Assembly (NCBI RefSeq): GCF_002162355.1
Contig: NZ_CP021434.1
Coordinates: 94,501-158,500, forward strand
Direction of reading: 5' to 3'
DNA from: Tumebacillus avium
GTDB taxonomy: Bacteria; Bacillota; Bacilli; Tumebacillales; Tumebacillaceae
Length of the DNA: 64,000 nucleotides
Shown in pieces: positions 15,891-28,736 of this stretch. Made by a program: the position numbers and the translations under genes. Position 1 is the stretch's first letter. Each line of letters begins with the position of its first letter. A model generated the notes under the pieces. It saw only the letters and a list, made by a program, of their open reading frames with translations. It had not been told where the DNA came from and did no database searches.

Positions 15891-16889
15891 TTAGCTGTAG
15901 AGCAGGCAAGCCACGTGGTGGCCCGGCTCAACTTCTTTAAGTTCCGGAGTGATCTGTGCGCATTCCGGCATTGCTTTCGGGCAACGGGTACGGAAGCGGC
16001 AACCGGACGGCGGGTTAACCGGGGACGGAACGTCGCCTTCCAAGATGATGCGCTCACGAGTACGCTCGATTTCCGGATCCGGAATCGGAATTGCAGACAA
16101 GAGTGCTTCCGTGTACGGATGCATCGGCTTGCGGTACAGTTCGGTCGCTTCGGTAACTTCGACGAGTGCACCGAGGTACATAACGCCGATACGGTCGGAA
16201 ATGTGCTTAACCATTGCCAAGTCATGCGCGATGAAGAGGTAGGTCAGACCGCGCTCTTCTTGCAGGTTCTTCATCAGGTTAACAACCTGCGCCTGGATGG
16301 AAACGTCCAGTGCGGAGATCGGTTCGTCCGCGATGATGAACTGCGGCTCGATCGCCAGGGAGCGAGCGATACCGATACGCTGACGCTGACCGCCGGAGAA
16401 TTCGTGCGGGAAGCGGGAAGCGTGCTCTTCGTTCAGACCAACGGTTTTGAGCAGTTCGTAGATGCGTTCCAGACGTTGACGGCCGGACATCAGCTTGTGG
16501 ATGTCGATGCCTTCGCCGATGATGTCACCGACGGTCATACGCGGGTTGAGCGATGCGTACGGGTCTTGGAAGATCATTTGCATGTCGCGGTTGAATTTCT
16601 TCAAGTCGCGGCCATGTACTTTATGAACGTCTTGGCCGTTGAACTTAACGGTACCTGCAGTTGCATCGTACAGACGGATGATCGTACGACCGGTGGTGGA
16701 TTTACCGCAACCAGACTCGCCAACCAGACCGAAAGTTTCACCGCGCTTGATCGAGAAGGAGACGTTGTCGACAGCCTTCAGGATCGTGCCACGGCCCAAG
16801 TCAAAGTGCTTGGAGAGGTTCGAAACCTCAAGAATGTTATCAGTACCCGTTTGGGTCGGGTTTGCAACAGTCGATGTAGCATTAGCCAT
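15891..16889 (-). CDS. oppF: Peptide ABC transporter ATP-binding protein, OppF type
   Basis: 332 residues: Walker [17 protein letters not shown]-loop, signature [17 protein letters not shown], Walker [12 protein letters not shown], then the C-terminal OppD/F extension with four cysteines able to hold an Fe-S or metal site (C-x-F-x-x-R-C-P type: [15 protein letters not shown]). It powers peptide import together with OppD. It overlaps oppD by 8 nt and closes the operon. Substrate (dipeptide or oligopeptide, or nickel) cannot be fixed from the ATPase alone. Confidence 0.9.
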   Translation of the reverse strand: MANATSTVANPTQTGTDNILEVSNLSKHFDLGRGTILKAVDNVSFSIKRGETFGLVGESGCGKSTTGRTIIRLYDATAGTVKFNGQDVHKVHGRDLKKFNRDMQMIFQDPYASLNPRMTVGDIIGEGIDIHKLMSGRQRLERIYELLKTVGLNEEHASRFPHEFSGGQRQRIGIARSLAIEPQFIIADEPISALDVSIQAQVVNLMKNLQEERGLTYLFIAHDLAMVKHISDRIGVMYLGALVEVTEATELYRKPMHPYTEALLSAIPIPDPEIERTRERIILEGDVPSPVNPPSGCRFRTRCPKAMPECAQITPELKEVEPGHHVACLLYS

Positions 16890-17913
16890 TGTGGTTACCT
16901 CCCCCTACTTCTACTGGACGTTCAACTTTCGGAGCGTTCGGGTGGAGAAGCCAGCAAGCAGCCGCGTGGTTTTGGTCGATCTTAGTCATTTCCGGATCCT
17001 GCTCCATGCAGATCTCCATCGCGTACGGGCAACGCGCAGCAAATGCGCAGCCTTTCGGCGGTGCGATCAGGTCCGGCGGGGTGCCGTCGATCGGGATGAG
17101 ATCTTCATCTTTGGAGGAGTCCAGACGCGGAACGGAACGCAGGAGACCCCAGGTGTACGGATGTTGCGGGTTGTAGAAGACATCGTCGATCGTGCCGTTT
17201 TCTACAACTTTGCCCGCGTACATAACGACTACCTTTTGTGCAACGTCAGCAACAACGCCCAGGTCATGGGTGATGATGATGATCGAAGCGCCGGTCTTCT
17301 CTTGCAGGTCACGCATCAGGTCGAGGATCTGCGCTTGAATCGTAACGTCGAGCGCGGTGGTCGGCTCGTCGGCGATCAGGAGCTTCGGGTTACAAGCCAG
17401 CGCGATTGCGATCATAACACGCTGACGCATACCGCCGGAGAATTGGTGCGGGTACTGCTCAACGCGGGATTCCGGGTTCGGAATGCCTACGAGGCGCAGC
17501 ATTTCGATCGCACGCTCACGAGCTGCTTGACGGGACAGACCTTGGTGCTTGATCAAGCCTTCTGCAATCTGAGCGCCAACCTTCATGGTCGGGTTCAGAG
17601 AAGTCATCGGGTCCTGGAAGATCATGCCCATCTCAGAACCACGAACGTTCTCCATTTCTCTATCGGTCAGCTTTGCGATGTCGGTTTTGCCGTCGAACAC
17701 GATCTGCGAACCTGCTTTGATCTCACCCGGCGGGGTTTGAATGAGGCGCATGATCGCTTGGGAGGTTACGGATTTACCGCAACCGGACTCACCAACGATC
17801 GCAAGGCATTCGCCTTTTTTCAGATTGAAGGTAACGCCGCGTACGGCTTGAACTTCACCGGCATAGGTGTGGAACGATACCTTCAAGTCTTTGACTTCTA
17901 AGATGTTGTTCAT
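16882..17913 (-). CDS. oppD: Peptide ABC transporter ATP-binding protein, OppD type
   Basis: 343 residues with Walker [15 protein letters not shown], signature [17 protein letters not shown], Walker [12 protein letters not shown] and the oligopeptide/dipeptide C-terminal extension ([15 protein letters not shown]). GGAGGGTA lies 9 nt before the ATG at 17913, preferred to ATG 17919 only 3 nt from the site. It pairs with OppF as the two different ATPase halves of an Opp/Dpp-type importer. Confidence 0.9.
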   Translation of the reverse strand: MNNILEVKDLKVSFHTYAGEVQAVRGVTFNLKKGECLAIVGESGCGKSVTSQAIMRLIQTPPGEIKAGSQIVFDGKTDIAKLTDREMENVRGSEMGMIFQDPMTSLNPTMKVGAQIAEGLIKHQGLSRQAARERAIEMLRLVGIPNPESRVEQYPHQFSGGMRQRVMIAIALACNPKLLIADEPTTALDVTIQAQILDLMRDLQEKTGASIIIITHDLGVVADVAQKVVVMYAGKVVENGTIDDVFYNPQHPYTWGLLRSVPRLDSSKDEDLIPIDGTPPDLIAPPKGCAFAARCPYAMEICMEQDPEMTKIDQNHAAACWLLHPNAPKVERPVEVGGGNHNG

Positions 17914-17927
17914 GGGCATTACCCTCC

Positions 17928-18842
17928 TTATTTACGAAGTCTCGGGTCGAGTGCGTCACGCAGACCGTCACCCAGAAGGTTGAAGGACAGCATGATGCAA
18001 GCGAACACCACAGACGGGCAGATCAGACGGAACGGGAAGTTACGCATCGATTGCACGCCGTCGTTTACCAGAGAACCGAGAGATGCGAGCGGAACTTTGA
18101 TCCCCAGACCGATGAAGGACAGGAATGCTTCCGCGAAGATCGCGCCCGGAACGGTAAACGTGATCTGTACAATGATGATCCCCAGTGCGTTCGGAATCAG
18201 GTGGCGCAGGATGATGCGCCACGGGCTTGCGCCCAAGGTGCGAGCAGCGAGTACGTACTCTTGCTCTTTCAGGGACAGGATCTGACCCCGTACGAGACGG
18301 GCCATACCCACCCAGCCGACTGAAGCCATCGCAAGGATGATGGTGAAGATACCCGGACCCATGACCATGATCAGCAAGATGATCAGGATGAGGTACGGAA
18401 TACCGTAAACGATCTCAACGAAACGCTGCATGACATCATCGATACGGCCGCCGAAGTACGCGGAGATACCGCCATACAGGATACCGATCACAAAGTCAAG
18501 GAATGCAGCAACGATACCGATAAACAGCGAGATACGAACGCCCCACCATACGCGAACCCATTGGTCACGGCCGAAGTCGTCGGTGCCAAACCAGTGGTCA
18601 ACGGACGGAGATTGGTTACGAACTTGCAGGTCTTGCTCTTGGTAGTGGTACGGCTGGACTTCCGGACCGGCGATCGCCAGAACGGCCAGCATAACCAACA
18701 GGATCAAGCCGATCATTGCTGCTTTGTTTTTCTTCAGGCGGCGCCACGCGTCAGCCCAGTAGGAAACGGAAGGGCGAACGACGCGCTCTGCATCGGTTTG
18801 CTTCTGCGCCAGTTTAAACTTGTCTTGAGTAACAGGTTGCAT
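17928..18842 (-). CDS. oppC: Peptide ABC transporter permease, OppC type
   Basis: 304 residues: a cytoplasmic N-terminus followed by an OppC_N first helix (about 40-60) and a BPD_transp_1 domain with five further helices. The EAA loop that contacts the ATPases is visible as AARTLGASPWRIILRHLIPN. It forms the translocation channel with OppB. Ribosome-binding site AAAGGTGGG precedes the ATG, and the gap to oppB is 3 nt. Codon use across the opp genes is strongly biased, as in highly expressed genes. Confidence 0.9.
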   Translation of the reverse strand: MQPVTQDKFKLAQKQTDAERVVRPSVSYWADAWRRLKKNKAAMIGLILLVMLAVLAIAGPEVQPYHYQEQDLQVRNQSPSVDHWFGTDDFGRDQWVRVWWGVRISLFIGIVAAFLDFVIGILYGGISAYFGGRIDDVMQRFVEIVYGIPYLILIILLIMVMGPGIFTIILAMASVGWVGMARLVRGQILSLKEQEYVLAARTLGASPWRIILRHLIPNALGIIIVQITFTVPGAIFAEAFLSFIGLGIKVPLASLGSLVNDGVQSMRNFPFRLICPSVVFACIMLSFNLLGDGLRDALDPRLRK

Positions 18843-18845
18843 CGT

Positions 18846-19775
18846 TTATTTCCCACCTTTCGCCAGACGGATACGCGGGTCGACAACCCCGTACAGGATA
18901 TCTGTCACGATGATAGCGAGAATGAGGAGACCCGAGTAGAAGATCGTCATACCCATGATCATCGTGTAGTCATTCGTCGTGATAGAGTTAACGAAGTGCT
19001 TACCCATGCCCGGAACTGCGAAGATCTGTTCAACGACGAGGGTACCGGTCATGATGCCGACGGTGAGCGGGCCCAGGATCGTGATGATCGGCAGAATCGC
19101 ATTTCGAACGGTATGCTTGATAACGATCGAGATGCGGGAAAGACCTTTGGAACGAGCGGTCTTAATGTAGTCTTGGTTGACTACGTCCAGCATGGAAGTA
19201 CGCATCATACGTGCCATGGTAGCCAGTGTGCCAAACGCCAGTGTGATGGTCGGCAGAATGACGTATTCCGGACCTTTCCACAGCGCCGGCGGCAGCCAGC
19301 CGAGTTGAACCCCGACGTAGTACGAAAGCAACGGCCCGATTACGAAGGCCGGAACGGATACGCCGACAATCGCGGTAAACATTGCAAAATAGTCGAGGCC
19401 TTTGTTGTGGTTCAGCGCTGCGACGATACCAAGGGTCAAACCGATGACAACGGCAACGACAATCGAGTAGAGACCAAGTTCAGCAGACGTCGGGAACGTC
19501 TGGCCGATGATTTCATTAACAGTACGTGTCGGATAGAAGAAGGATACGCCAAGGTCACCGGTGACGATGTTCGACAGGTAGCGACCGTATTGCACCCAGA
19601 TCGGGTCATCAAGACCGTAGTGGTCCATCAAGATAGCTCTTGTGGTGTCATTCAGACGTTCAGACGCGGCGAACGGATCGCCCGGAAGGTTATGCATCAA
19701 GATAAAGGTCAGAGAAACGATTACCCAAAGGGTGATCAAACCGTAAAGTACACGACGGAGGATAAAACGAAGCAC
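18846..19775 (-). CDS. oppB: Peptide ABC transporter permease, OppB type
   Basis: 309 residues with an N-terminal helix (RFILRRVLYGLITLWVIVSLTF region), a periplasmic-type HNLPGDPF segment and a C-terminal permease domain with EAA-type loop ARSKGLSRISIVIKHTVRNA. First gene of the operon. The GTG at 19775 is 7 nt from GGGAGG; upstream in-frame starts overlap that site. There is no solute-binding protein (oppA) gene next to it, and about 370 nt of leader separate it from its probable promoter. Confidence 0.9.
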   Translation of the reverse strand: MLRFILRRVLYGLITLWVIVSLTFILMHNLPGDPFAASERLNDTTRAILMDHYGLDDPIWVQYGRYLSNIVTGDLGVSFFYPTRTVNEIIGQTFPTSAELGLYSIVVAVVIGLTLGIVAALNHNKGLDYFAMFTAIVGVSVPAFVIGPLLSYYVGVQLGWLPPALWKGPEYVILPTITLAFGTLATMARMMRTSMLDVVNQDYIKTARSKGLSRISIVIKHTVRNAILPIITILGPLTVGIMTGTLVVEQIFAVPGMGKHFVNSITTNDYTMIMGMTIFYSGLLILAIIVTDILYGVVDPRIRLAKGGK

Positions 19776-20153
19776 AACCACACCTCCCAAAGAATTTTTT
19801 TTGTTATTTGTGGTTTTGGTTGAGATACGACTTTTAGTCTACTTGTATCTCTGTTTTTTCGCTAGTGGCTTTTTGCTGGCAATTGTGAGTCAGGGCGCCC
19901 CCAGCGCCGCTGTCCTCAGCTTTCAGAGAACCTTGTTACTTTCTCCCAGTCCGTATTGGAAGCTGCTTCATGGAAGCGGTTTCGCACATGTTGCATTCAG
20001 CATCCAAGTCCGGGACTCACTCACTCCTCTTCCCCGGCTCCCCCCTTTTCCTGAAATCTCATGTAAGTGTTTAGTAATTGTATGGTAAGGCTCCAGCCTA
20101 ATACCCGAAAGGAATGATTCAAGAGTTTTTAAAAGACAGATTATTCATAAAAA
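19776..20153 (-). other. Long untranslated leader of the opp operon
   Basis: From the predicted promoter to the oppB start there are about 370 nt without a supportable gene. A hairpin lies at 19822-19852 (GAGATAC / GTATCTC with an inner GACT / AGTC pair) and a GC-rich GGCGC / GCGCC hairpin near 19889-19912. I looked for T-box, SAM, glycine, lysine, cobalamin and c-di-AMP riboswitch signatures and recognised none. Only very short reading frames (up to about 13 codons) are present on the minus strand. Confidence 0.45.
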
Positions 20154-20182
20154 ATTATAGTCTAATCTGCCTTTCTCGTCCA
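20154..20182 (-). promoter_or_regulatory. Candidate opp operon promoter
   Basis: On the minus strand TGGACG (20177-20182) and TATAAT (20154-20159) are spaced by 17 nt. It is the only good match in the 770-nt gap between mdh and oppB. The remaining gap (20183-20465) is AT-rich, with repeated TCTAGA-containing motifs around 20248 and 20352-20370 and no gene that I can support. Confidence 0.55.
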
Positions 20183-20465
20183 CTAGTAAAATTACGAGTG
20201 GATCGAGGCAATTATGCAAGAGATTCACAGGTCACTTTTAAATAAGTTCTAGATTCTGAATCTTTGGTGCAAATCTACGAATCAGCCACAAGTTATACAA
20301 TATCATAAAGATGTTATACATGCGAGTCATTTGTGGCTAAAATTCGTCAAGATTCTAGAATATTTCTAGATAGATTCGACATTTTTCTACATCATTCAAT
20401 GCTTTTTAGCTGTCAGCTAAGGGACTCGCTAAGATTTCTGCTTAATTTCATTGTACTACAGACAC

Positions 20466-20506
20466 GAAAAAAATTCCCCAGAATTTTCTAACTTCTGGGG
20501 AATTTT
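20466..20506 (-). terminator. Terminator after mdh
   Basis: AATTCCCCAGAA and TTCTGGGGAATT stem with a 10-nt loop followed by a seven-base T-run on the minus strand, 40 nt past the mdh stop. Confidence 0.9.
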
Positions 20507-20545
20507 AGCAAATTGTAATCTACCTGTAATCCTTTTGTTACGAAA

Positions 20546-21490
20546 CTACCTGCCTTCTACAACGGCAATGACCTTGCGGACAGAGTCGGCCGACTTGTCG
20601 AGCGCGGTTTTCTCGTCTGCAGTCAGTTCCAGTTCGAAGACTTTCTCGATGCCGTTTTTGCCGAGCAGGGTCGGAACGCCCATGAACAAGTCGTTGTAGC
20701 CGTATTCGCCTTCGAGCAGTGCGATGGACGGCAGAATGCGCTTCTTGTCCTTGAGAATCGCTTCGGTCATCTGAGCGAGCGATGCAGCCGGAGCATAGTA
20801 AGCCGAACCGTTGCCGAGCAGCTGCACGATCTCGCCGCCGCCAACGCGTGCGCGTTGCACGATCTCTTCGAGACGGCCGGCCGGGATCAGCTTCTCCAGC
20901 GGAATGCCGCCTGCGTAAGAGTAACGAACGAGCGGTACCATGTCATCGCCGTGTCCGCCAAGCACGAAGCCTTGGATGTCTTCCACAGACACGCCAAGCT
21001 CCATAGCGATGAAGGAACGGAAACGCGCGGTGTCGAGAACACCAGATTGTCCGATCACGCGGCTCTTCGGGAAACCGGAAGTCTTGTAAGCCACATAGGT
21101 CATCGCGTCAACCGGGTTGGACAGGATCATCAAAATCGAGTTCGGAGAGTACTTCACAACTTGTTCGGTAACGGACTTCACGATACCCGCGTTGGTTGCC
21201 ACAAGGTCATCACGGCTCATGCCCGGCTTGCGGGCGATGCCTGCGGTGATGATGACCACATCGGAGTCTGCCGTGTCTTCGTAGTTGGAGGTGCCGGTGA
21301 TGTTTGCGTCAACGCCGAGAACCGGGGTTGCTTCAAACATGTCGAGCGCCTTGCCCTTGGTCGGGCTCTCCAGCTGCGGGATGTCGAGCAGAACGATGTC
21401 GCCAAGTTCTTTTTGTGCCAGGAACAGTGCGGTGGTGGCGCCGGTAAAACCTGCGCCGACGATGGTGATCTTGTTACGCTTCATGGTCAT
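20546..21490 (-). CDS. mdh: Malate dehydrogenase (NAD)
   Basis: 314 residues, LDH-like MDH type. Features: glycine motif [11 protein letters not shown] near the N-terminus, Asp of LLDIPQ that selects [38 protein letters not shown] (substrate Arg) and [12 protein letters not shown] (catalytic His). It oxidises malate to oxaloacetate in the TCA cycle. GGAGGG precedes ATG 21490 by about 8 nt. It is 46 nt downstream of icd and probably in one transcript with it, ending at a strong terminator. Confidence 0.93.
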   Translation of the reverse strand: MTMKRNKITIVGAGFTGATTALFLAQKELGDIVLLDIPQLESPTKGKALDMFEATPVLGVDANITGTSNYEDTADSDVVIITAGIARKPGMSRDDLVATNAGIVKSVTEQVVKYSPNSILMILSNPVDAMTYVAYKTSGFPKSRVIGQSGVLDTARFRSFIAMELGVSVEDIQGFVLGGHGDDMVPLVRYSYAGGIPLEKLIPAGRLEEIVQRARVGGGEIVQLLGNGSAYYAPAASLAQMTEAILKDKKRILPSIALLEGEYGYNDLFMGVPTLLGKNGIEKVFELELTADEKTALDKSADSVRKVIAVVEGR

Positions 21491-21536
21491 GATGGTTCCC
21501 TCCACTCACAATTTGATTGTTTATGTGGTGATGAAC

Positions 21537-22826
21537 TTACAGGTTTTTGATCAGCGCATCCGCAAATTCGGAGCACTTGACTTCGTTTGCGCCTTCCATC
21601 AGGCGTGCAAAGTCATAAGTGACCGTCTTCTGGTCGATCGCCTTTTCCAGTGCGGCAACGATCATGTCAGCCGCTTCCTGCCAGCCGAGGAATTCGAGCA
21701 TCATGACGCCGGAGAGGATGACGGAGCCCGGGTTTACCTTGTCGAGGCCAGCATACTTCGGCGCGGTGCCGTGGGTTGCTTCGAATACCGCATGGCCGGT
21801 GACGTAGTTAATGTTAGCACCCGGAGCGATACCGATACCGCCAACTTGGGCAGCCAGTGCGTCGGAGATGTAGTCGCCGTTCAGGTTGAGGGTCGCGATC
21901 ACATCATACTCAGCCGGACGGGTGAGGATCTGTTGCAGGAATGCGTCTGCGATCACGTCTTTTACGATGATCTTGCCTGCAGCTTCTGCAGCGGACTGCG
22001 CCTTGTTCGCAGCTTCGGTGCCTTCTGCGTCCTTGATGCGGTCGTACTGCGCCCAGGTGAATACCTTATCAGCGTATTCACGCTCGGCCACTTCATAACC
22101 CCAGTTCTTGAACGCGCCTTCGGTAAACTTCATGATGTTGCCTTTGTGCACGAGGGTCAGGGACTTGCGGTTTTGCGCGATGGTGTAGTCAAGCGCTGCG
22201 CGCACGAGGCGCTCGGTGCCTTCTTGAGATACCGGCTTGATGCCGATGCCGGAAGTTTCCGGGAAGCGGATTTTCTTCGCGCCCATCTCTTCGCGCAGGA
22301 ACTTGATCACTTTTTTCACTTCTTCGGTGCCTTCTGCGTACTCGATGCCGGCATAGATGTCTTCGGAGTTTTCACGGAAGATCACCATGTCGACTTGCTC
22401 CGGATGTTTGACCGGGGACGGAACGCCGTTGAAGTAGCGAACCGGACGCACGCATGCGAACAGGTCGAGCTCTTGGCGCAGCGCAACGTTCAGGGAACGG
22501 ATGCCGCCGCCAACCGGAGTGGTCAGCGGGCCTTTGATGCCGACGAGGAATTCGCGGAATGCGGTCAAGGTGTCATTCGGCAGCCATTCGCCCGTTTGGT
22601 TGAATGCCTTTTCGCCTGCGAGAACTTCAAACCACTCAAGTTTCTTCTCGCCTTTGTACGCTTTCTCAACAGCAGCTTCGAAAACGCGAACGGAAGCGTT
22701 CCAGATGTCCGGACCGGTGCCGTCCCCTTCGATAAACGGAATGATCGGGTTGTTCGGGACGTTCAACTTGCCATTTTCGATGGTGATCTTTTGACCTTTT
22801 GTCGGAGCCGTGTACTTTTCAAACAT
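21537..22826 (-). CDS. icd: Isocitrate dehydrogenase (NADP)
   Basis: 429 residues, typical of the homodimeric bacterial NADP enzyme. Substrate and phosphorylation-loop region [33 protein letters not shown], and cofactor loop [19 protein letters not shown] are visible. It converts isocitrate to 2-oxoglutarate. GGAGGTCGAAATT precedes the ATG. It begins the icd-mdh unit; citZ lies 15 kb away rather than directly upstream as in B. subtilis. Confidence 0.95.
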   Translation of the reverse strand: MFEKYTAPTKGQKITIENGKLNVPNNPIIPFIEGDGTGPDIWNASVRVFEAAVEKAYKGEKKLEWFEVLAGEKAFNQTGEWLPNDTLTAFREFLVGIKGPLTTPVGGGIRSLNVALRQELDLFACVRPVRYFNGVPSPVKHPEQVDMVIFRENSEDIYAGIEYAEGTEEVKKVIKFLREEMGAKKIRFPETSGIGIKPVSQEGTERLVRAALDYTIAQNRKSLTLVHKGNIMKFTEGAFKNWGYEVAEREYADKVFTWAQYDRIKDAEGTEAANKAQSAAEAAGKIIVKDVIADAFLQQILTRPAEYDVIATLNLNGDYISDALAAQVGGIGIAPGANINYVTGHAVFEATHGTAPKYAGLDKVNPGSVILSGVMMLEFLGWQEAADMIVAALEKAIDQKTVTYDFARLMEGANEVKCSEFADALIKNL

Positions 22827-22862
22827 AATTTCGACCTCCTGGCTATGTATAGATATATGATT

Positions 22863-22892
22863 GGGTAAGGCGACGCTATTGTCTCCTTACCC
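22863..22892 (-). other. Hairpin in the icd 5' leader
   Basis: GGGTAAGG and CCTTACCC form an 8-bp perfect stem with an additional GAC/GTC pair above a 1x1 mismatch and a 6-nt loop. It lies in the untranslated leader between the promoter and the ribosome-binding site, with no T-tract, so it is not a terminator. It may affect message stability or be a protein-binding site. Confidence 0.5.
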
Positions 22893-22929
22893 GCTGTTGA
22901 ACATGTGAGTTAAAAATCCATGCATGTAA

Positions 22930-22959
22930 ATCATACCATAGGATTCAGGGCATGAACAA
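22930..22959 (-). promoter_or_regulatory. icd-mdh promoter
   Basis: TTGTTC (22954-22959) and TATGAT (22930-22935) on the minus strand with 18-nt spacing, about 104 nt before the icd ATG. Confidence 0.6.
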
Positions 22960-22988
22960 GTGGATTTTTCGTACTCCGAACCATTGTT

Positions 22989-23915
22989 TCACCCAGTGAA
23001 ACCCTCTTGAGTTTTCGGCTCGGCGCTCTGCTTCTTTTGCGTGGCCAGAAACAGCCAGATGCCGCTCATGATGATCGCGCCGCCGACCCATTGCGCCCAG
23101 GTGACTCCTTCGCCGAGCAGCAGGTACGCCAAAATGGTCGCCCCGATCGGCTCCCCTAAGATCGCCATCGAGATCGCAGCCGCGCTGACGTACTTCAGGA
23201 GCCAGTTGAACAGCGTATGCCCAAAGACGGTCGGGATGACGGCCAGCAGGACGAACAGGAGCCATTCCCGGCCGCTGTAGTCCACCAAAGAATAGCCTTC
23301 CCCAATACAGTAGAAAAACATAACGATGATCGAAAATACGTAGACGAGCAGCGAATAGACCATCGAGGACATCGCCCCGCGCAGATACTGGCCGATGACC
23401 AGATAGCCGCTGACGACAAACGTGCCGAGCAGGGACAAGAGATCGCCCCACAGCGCCATCCCGCTGATCTGCAGGTCGCCCCAGCCGATGAACGTGCTCC
23501 CGACGATGGCGATGCCGGCACCCGCCCAGGCCTGCCAGGACGTGCGCTCTTTGAGCGTGACATACGCCATCGCCATGACGAAGATCGGCTGCAGCGTGAT
23601 CAGGATGGTCGAGGAAGCGACCGTCGTGTATTTGAGCGATCCAATCCAGAAGATAAAGTGGAACGCCAGAAACACGCCGGACAGCGCGACGAGCAGCCAC
23701 GTGCGCAGGCTCATCCCCCGCAGTTCCGCCCGCGCCCCTTTGGTCAGCAAAAACGGGCCGAGCAGCAAAAATGTAAACACGAGCCGGTACAGCCCGAGAA
23801 TGGCGGCCGGCGCCGTCGACCATTTGATGATGATCGCCGAAAACGAGACGGCCAGCACGCCGATCAGCATAAACAAGAGAGGTGAAACGGGCAGCTTGTT
23901 CTTATTTTCTTCCAT
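22989..23915 (-). CDS. EamA/DMT-family permease
   Basis: 308 residues with ten predicted membrane helices in two EamA repeats (about 10-140 and 155-290), each ending in a G-E-P/T-L-K-E-type motif (VTLKERTSW and LGEPIGATILAYLLLGEG). Family members export amino acids and other small metabolites; the substrate is not predictable. It lies downstream of fxsA by 18 nt on the same strand and upstream of the icd promoter, with no clear terminator of its own. Confidence 0.88.
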   Translation of the reverse strand: MEENKNKLPVSPLLFMLIGVLAVSFSAIIIKWSTAPAAILGLYRLVFTFLLLGPFLLTKGARAELRGMSLRTWLLVALSGVFLAFHFIFWIGSLKYTTVASSTILITLQPIFVMAMAYVTLKERTSWQAWAGAGIAIVGSTFIGWGDLQISGMALWGDLLSLLGTFVVSGYLVIGQYLRGAMSSMVYSLLVYVFSIIVMFFYCIGEGYSLVDYSGREWLLFVLLAVIPTVFGHTLFNWLLKYVSAAAISMAILGEPIGATILAYLLLGEGVTWAQWVGGAIIMSGIWLFLATQKKQSAEPKTQEGFTG

Positions 23916-23933
23916 ACGTGTAAAAGCCTCTTT

Positions 23934-24329
23934 CTAGAATCTGCGGTAAAACGAGTAGTTCCCGTTTTGCATCATTTTCATCAGATATACCTTGATCAGG
24001 CGTTTCGGAATCTCCCGTGTGCCGGGGAGCAGCATCATCATCCCGACGATGTCAGACAGGAAGCCGGGCGTGAGCAGCAGCGTCCCGCCGACCAAAAGAC
24101 AAGCCCCGTCGAGCAGCGAATCACCGGGGAGTGATCCCATCTGCATCTCGCGGCTGATCTGGCGCAAGGTGTTTCGGCCCTGCACTTTTAGCAGGTACGC
24201 CCCCAGCGCCGACATGGCGATGACCAGGAAAAAGGTCAGCCAGCCGCCGATGACTTGTCCGACTTGAATCAATGTGAAAATCTCCAGCGCCGGCACGACG
24301 ATAATCAAAATGAGGAACAGGCGCATCAT
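23934..24329 (-). CDS. fxsA: FxsA family membrane protein
   Basis: 131 residues with the FxsA pattern: N-terminal helices (ILIIVVPALEIFTLIQVG and a second at about 30-50), then LLDGACLLVGGTLLLTPGFLSDIVGMMMLLPGTR. E. coli FxsA affects exclusion of phage T7 when overproduced; the normal role is unknown. The start overlaps the end of the thioesterase gene by 4 nt. Confidence 0.88.
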   Translation of the reverse strand: MMRLFLILIIVVPALEIFTLIQVGQVIGGWLTFFLVIAMSALGAYLLKVQGRNTLRQISREMQMGSLPGDSLLDGACLLVGGTLLLTPGFLSDIVGMMMLLPGTREIPKRLIKVYLMKMMQNGNYSFYRRF

Positions 24330-24754
24330 CTGGAACTCACCGCTTTTTGTTGCATCAATTCGTACAGATCCGGCAAAATGCGGTTGATCCGCTGCACTTG
24401 GCCTTCGCGGTTGATGAAGACATGCTCCGTCTTGCCGCTGACCAGCTTTTCGCCGTCCGTTGCACGGGTGACTTCATAGCCGAAAGTCATGCGCAGTTTG
24501 GAAAGCGTGTCGATCCAGATCTTGATCCGCACCAGATCGTCGTACTTGGCCGATGCGTGATATTTGCACCACACTTCTGTCACCGGAAGCAGCCAGCCTT
24601 GTTCTTCCATGCTGCGGTAGGACAGACCGTATTCACGCAGCCACTCGGTGCGGCCGACTTCAAACCAATTCAGATAGTTGGCGTGGTAGACGATGGCCAT
24701 CTGGTCGGTTTCCTGATAGCGCACGCGCAGCTCCACTTCATAAAATTCAGCCAT
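24326..24754 (-). CDS. YbgC/4HBT-family acyl-CoA thioesterase
   Basis: 142 residues forming a single hot-dog fold. The catalytic Asp is in YQETDQMAIVYHANYLNWFE, the 4-hydroxybenzoyl-CoA thioesterase signature. It hydrolyses acyl-CoA; the chain-length preference is unknown. Located downstream of pyk after a terminator and overlapping fxsA, so these two and the EamA gene may form an operon. Confidence 0.85.
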   Translation of the reverse strand: MAEFYEVELRVRYQETDQMAIVYHANYLNWFEVGRTEWLREYGLSYRSMEEQGWLLPVTEVWCKYHASAKYDDLVRIKIWIDTLSKLRMTFGYEVTRATDGEKLVSGKTEHVFINREGQVQRINRILPDLYELMQQKAVSSR

Positions 24755-24791
24755 GTATTTCCCCTCCTCTGCACGATGCTCTTATTATAGC

Positions 24792-24828
24792 AAAAAAGCT
24801 CCTTTGCCAGTTTGCAAAGGAGCTTTTT
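24792..24828 (-). terminator. Terminator after pyk
   Basis: AAAAAAGCTCCTTTGC and its complement around a 5-nt loop with T-tracts on both sides, 16 nt after the pyk stop on the minus strand. Confidence 0.9.
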
Positions 24829-24843
24829 CTTTATCTCTTTCAA

Positions 24844-26598
<1,755 letters not shown>

Positions 26599-26646
26599 GG
26601 GTGATCCCCCTTGATTTCTAACGTTTAGGTTTTACTTTACCACATC

Positions 26647-27761
<1,115 letters not shown>

Positions 27762-27782
27762 CTTATTTCTTGCACTATGCAG

Positions 27783-28736
27783 TTATTCGGCAAAGTGCCC
27801 CATCTTCTTGAACTTCTGGTAACGCTGCTCGACCAGCACGTCCTTGGGCAGTTTGATCAGCTCTTGCAGCGCCGTCGTAATCTGCTCGCGAACGGCAGCG
27901 ATCGTCGCCGCATGGTCTTTGTGCGCGCCGCCCTGCGGTTCCGGAATCACCCCGTCGGTGATGCCGAACTCGTGGATATAACCGGCGGTGATCTTAAAGG
28001 TCTCCGCTGCGCGCTGAGCCTGTCCCGCATCTTTCCAGAGCAGAGCTGCACCGCCTTCAGGCGAGATGACCGAGTAGATCGCGTTCTCCAGCATGTACAC
28101 GCGGTCGCCGACGCCAAGCGCCAGCGCGCCGCCCGAACCGCCTTCGCCGGTAACGACGCAGATGATCGGCGTGCGCAGACCGGCCATTTCGATCAGGTTG
28201 CGCGCCACCGCTTCGGAGATGCCGCGCTCTTCCGACTCGATGCCGGGATACGCGCCCGAAGTGTCGATGAAGCAGATGACCGGGCGGTTAAACTTCTCCG
28301 CCTGTTTCATCAGGCGCAAGGCCTTGCGGTAGCCTTCCGGAAGCGGCATGCCCCAGCGGCGAAGGATGTTTTCCTTGGTATCCTTGCCCTTCTGATGGCC
28401 GATCACCGTGACCGGAATGCCGTCGAGCTTCGCCACGCCGCCGACGATCGCCGGGTCATCCCCGTAGGTGCGGTCGCCGTGCATCTCCAGAAAGTGCGTC
28501 ATCATGCCGTTGATGTAGTCGAGCGTGGTCGGGCGTTCCGCATGGCGGGCGATCTGTGTGCGCTGCCACGGGGTGAGTTCGGTGTAGATGTTGCCGGCCA
28601 ACTGCGATGCTTTCGCTTCCAGCTTGGCAATCTCGTCCGTAAAATCCAAGCCGCTCTGCTCCGAGAAGGTGCGCAGTTCCTTGATCTTCTTTTGCAGTTC
28701 TAAGAGCGGCTTTTCAAACATGAGCTCATTCGCCAC
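27783..28736 (-). CDS. accA: Acetyl-CoA carboxylase carboxyltransferase, alpha subunit
   Basis: 317 residues with the AccA N-terminal helix region ([15 protein letters not shown]) and a crotonase-like core including [36 protein letters not shown] and [17 protein letters not shown] (oxyanion-hole glycines). With AccD it moves the carboxyl group from biotin to acetyl-CoA to make malonyl-CoA for fatty acid synthesis. The chosen GTG at 28736 has GGAGGT 7 nt upstream and overlaps the accD 3' end by 11 nt, so translation is coupled. Confidence 0.93.
   Translation of the reverse strand: MANELMFEKPLLELQKKIKELRTFSEQSGLDFTDEIAKLEAKASQLAGNIYTELTPWQRTQIARHAERPTTLDYINGMMTHFLEMHGDRTYGDDPAIVGGVAKLDGIPVTVIGHQKGKDTKENILRRWGMPLPEGYRKALRLMKQAEKFNRPVICFIDTSGAYPGIESEERGISEAVARNLIEMAGLRTPIICVVTGEGGSGGALALGVGDRVYMLENAIYSVISPEGGAALLWKDAGQAQRAAETFKITAGYIHEFGITDGVIPEPQGGAHKDHAATIAAVREQITTALQELIKLPKDVLVEQRYQKFKKMGHFAE

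Noticed and set aside
19801..20088. Plus-strand reading frame of 95 codons in the gap between oppB and mdh
   Set aside because: Hydrophobic start but then low-complexity Pro/Ser-rich sequence, no ribosome-binding site near the ATG, and it lies opposite the opp leader and promoter.
19776..20153. Known riboswitch (T-box, SAM, lysine, glycine, cobalamin or c-di-AMP) in the opp leader
   Set aside because: None of the consensus cores is visible by eye; only unclassified hairpins are present.
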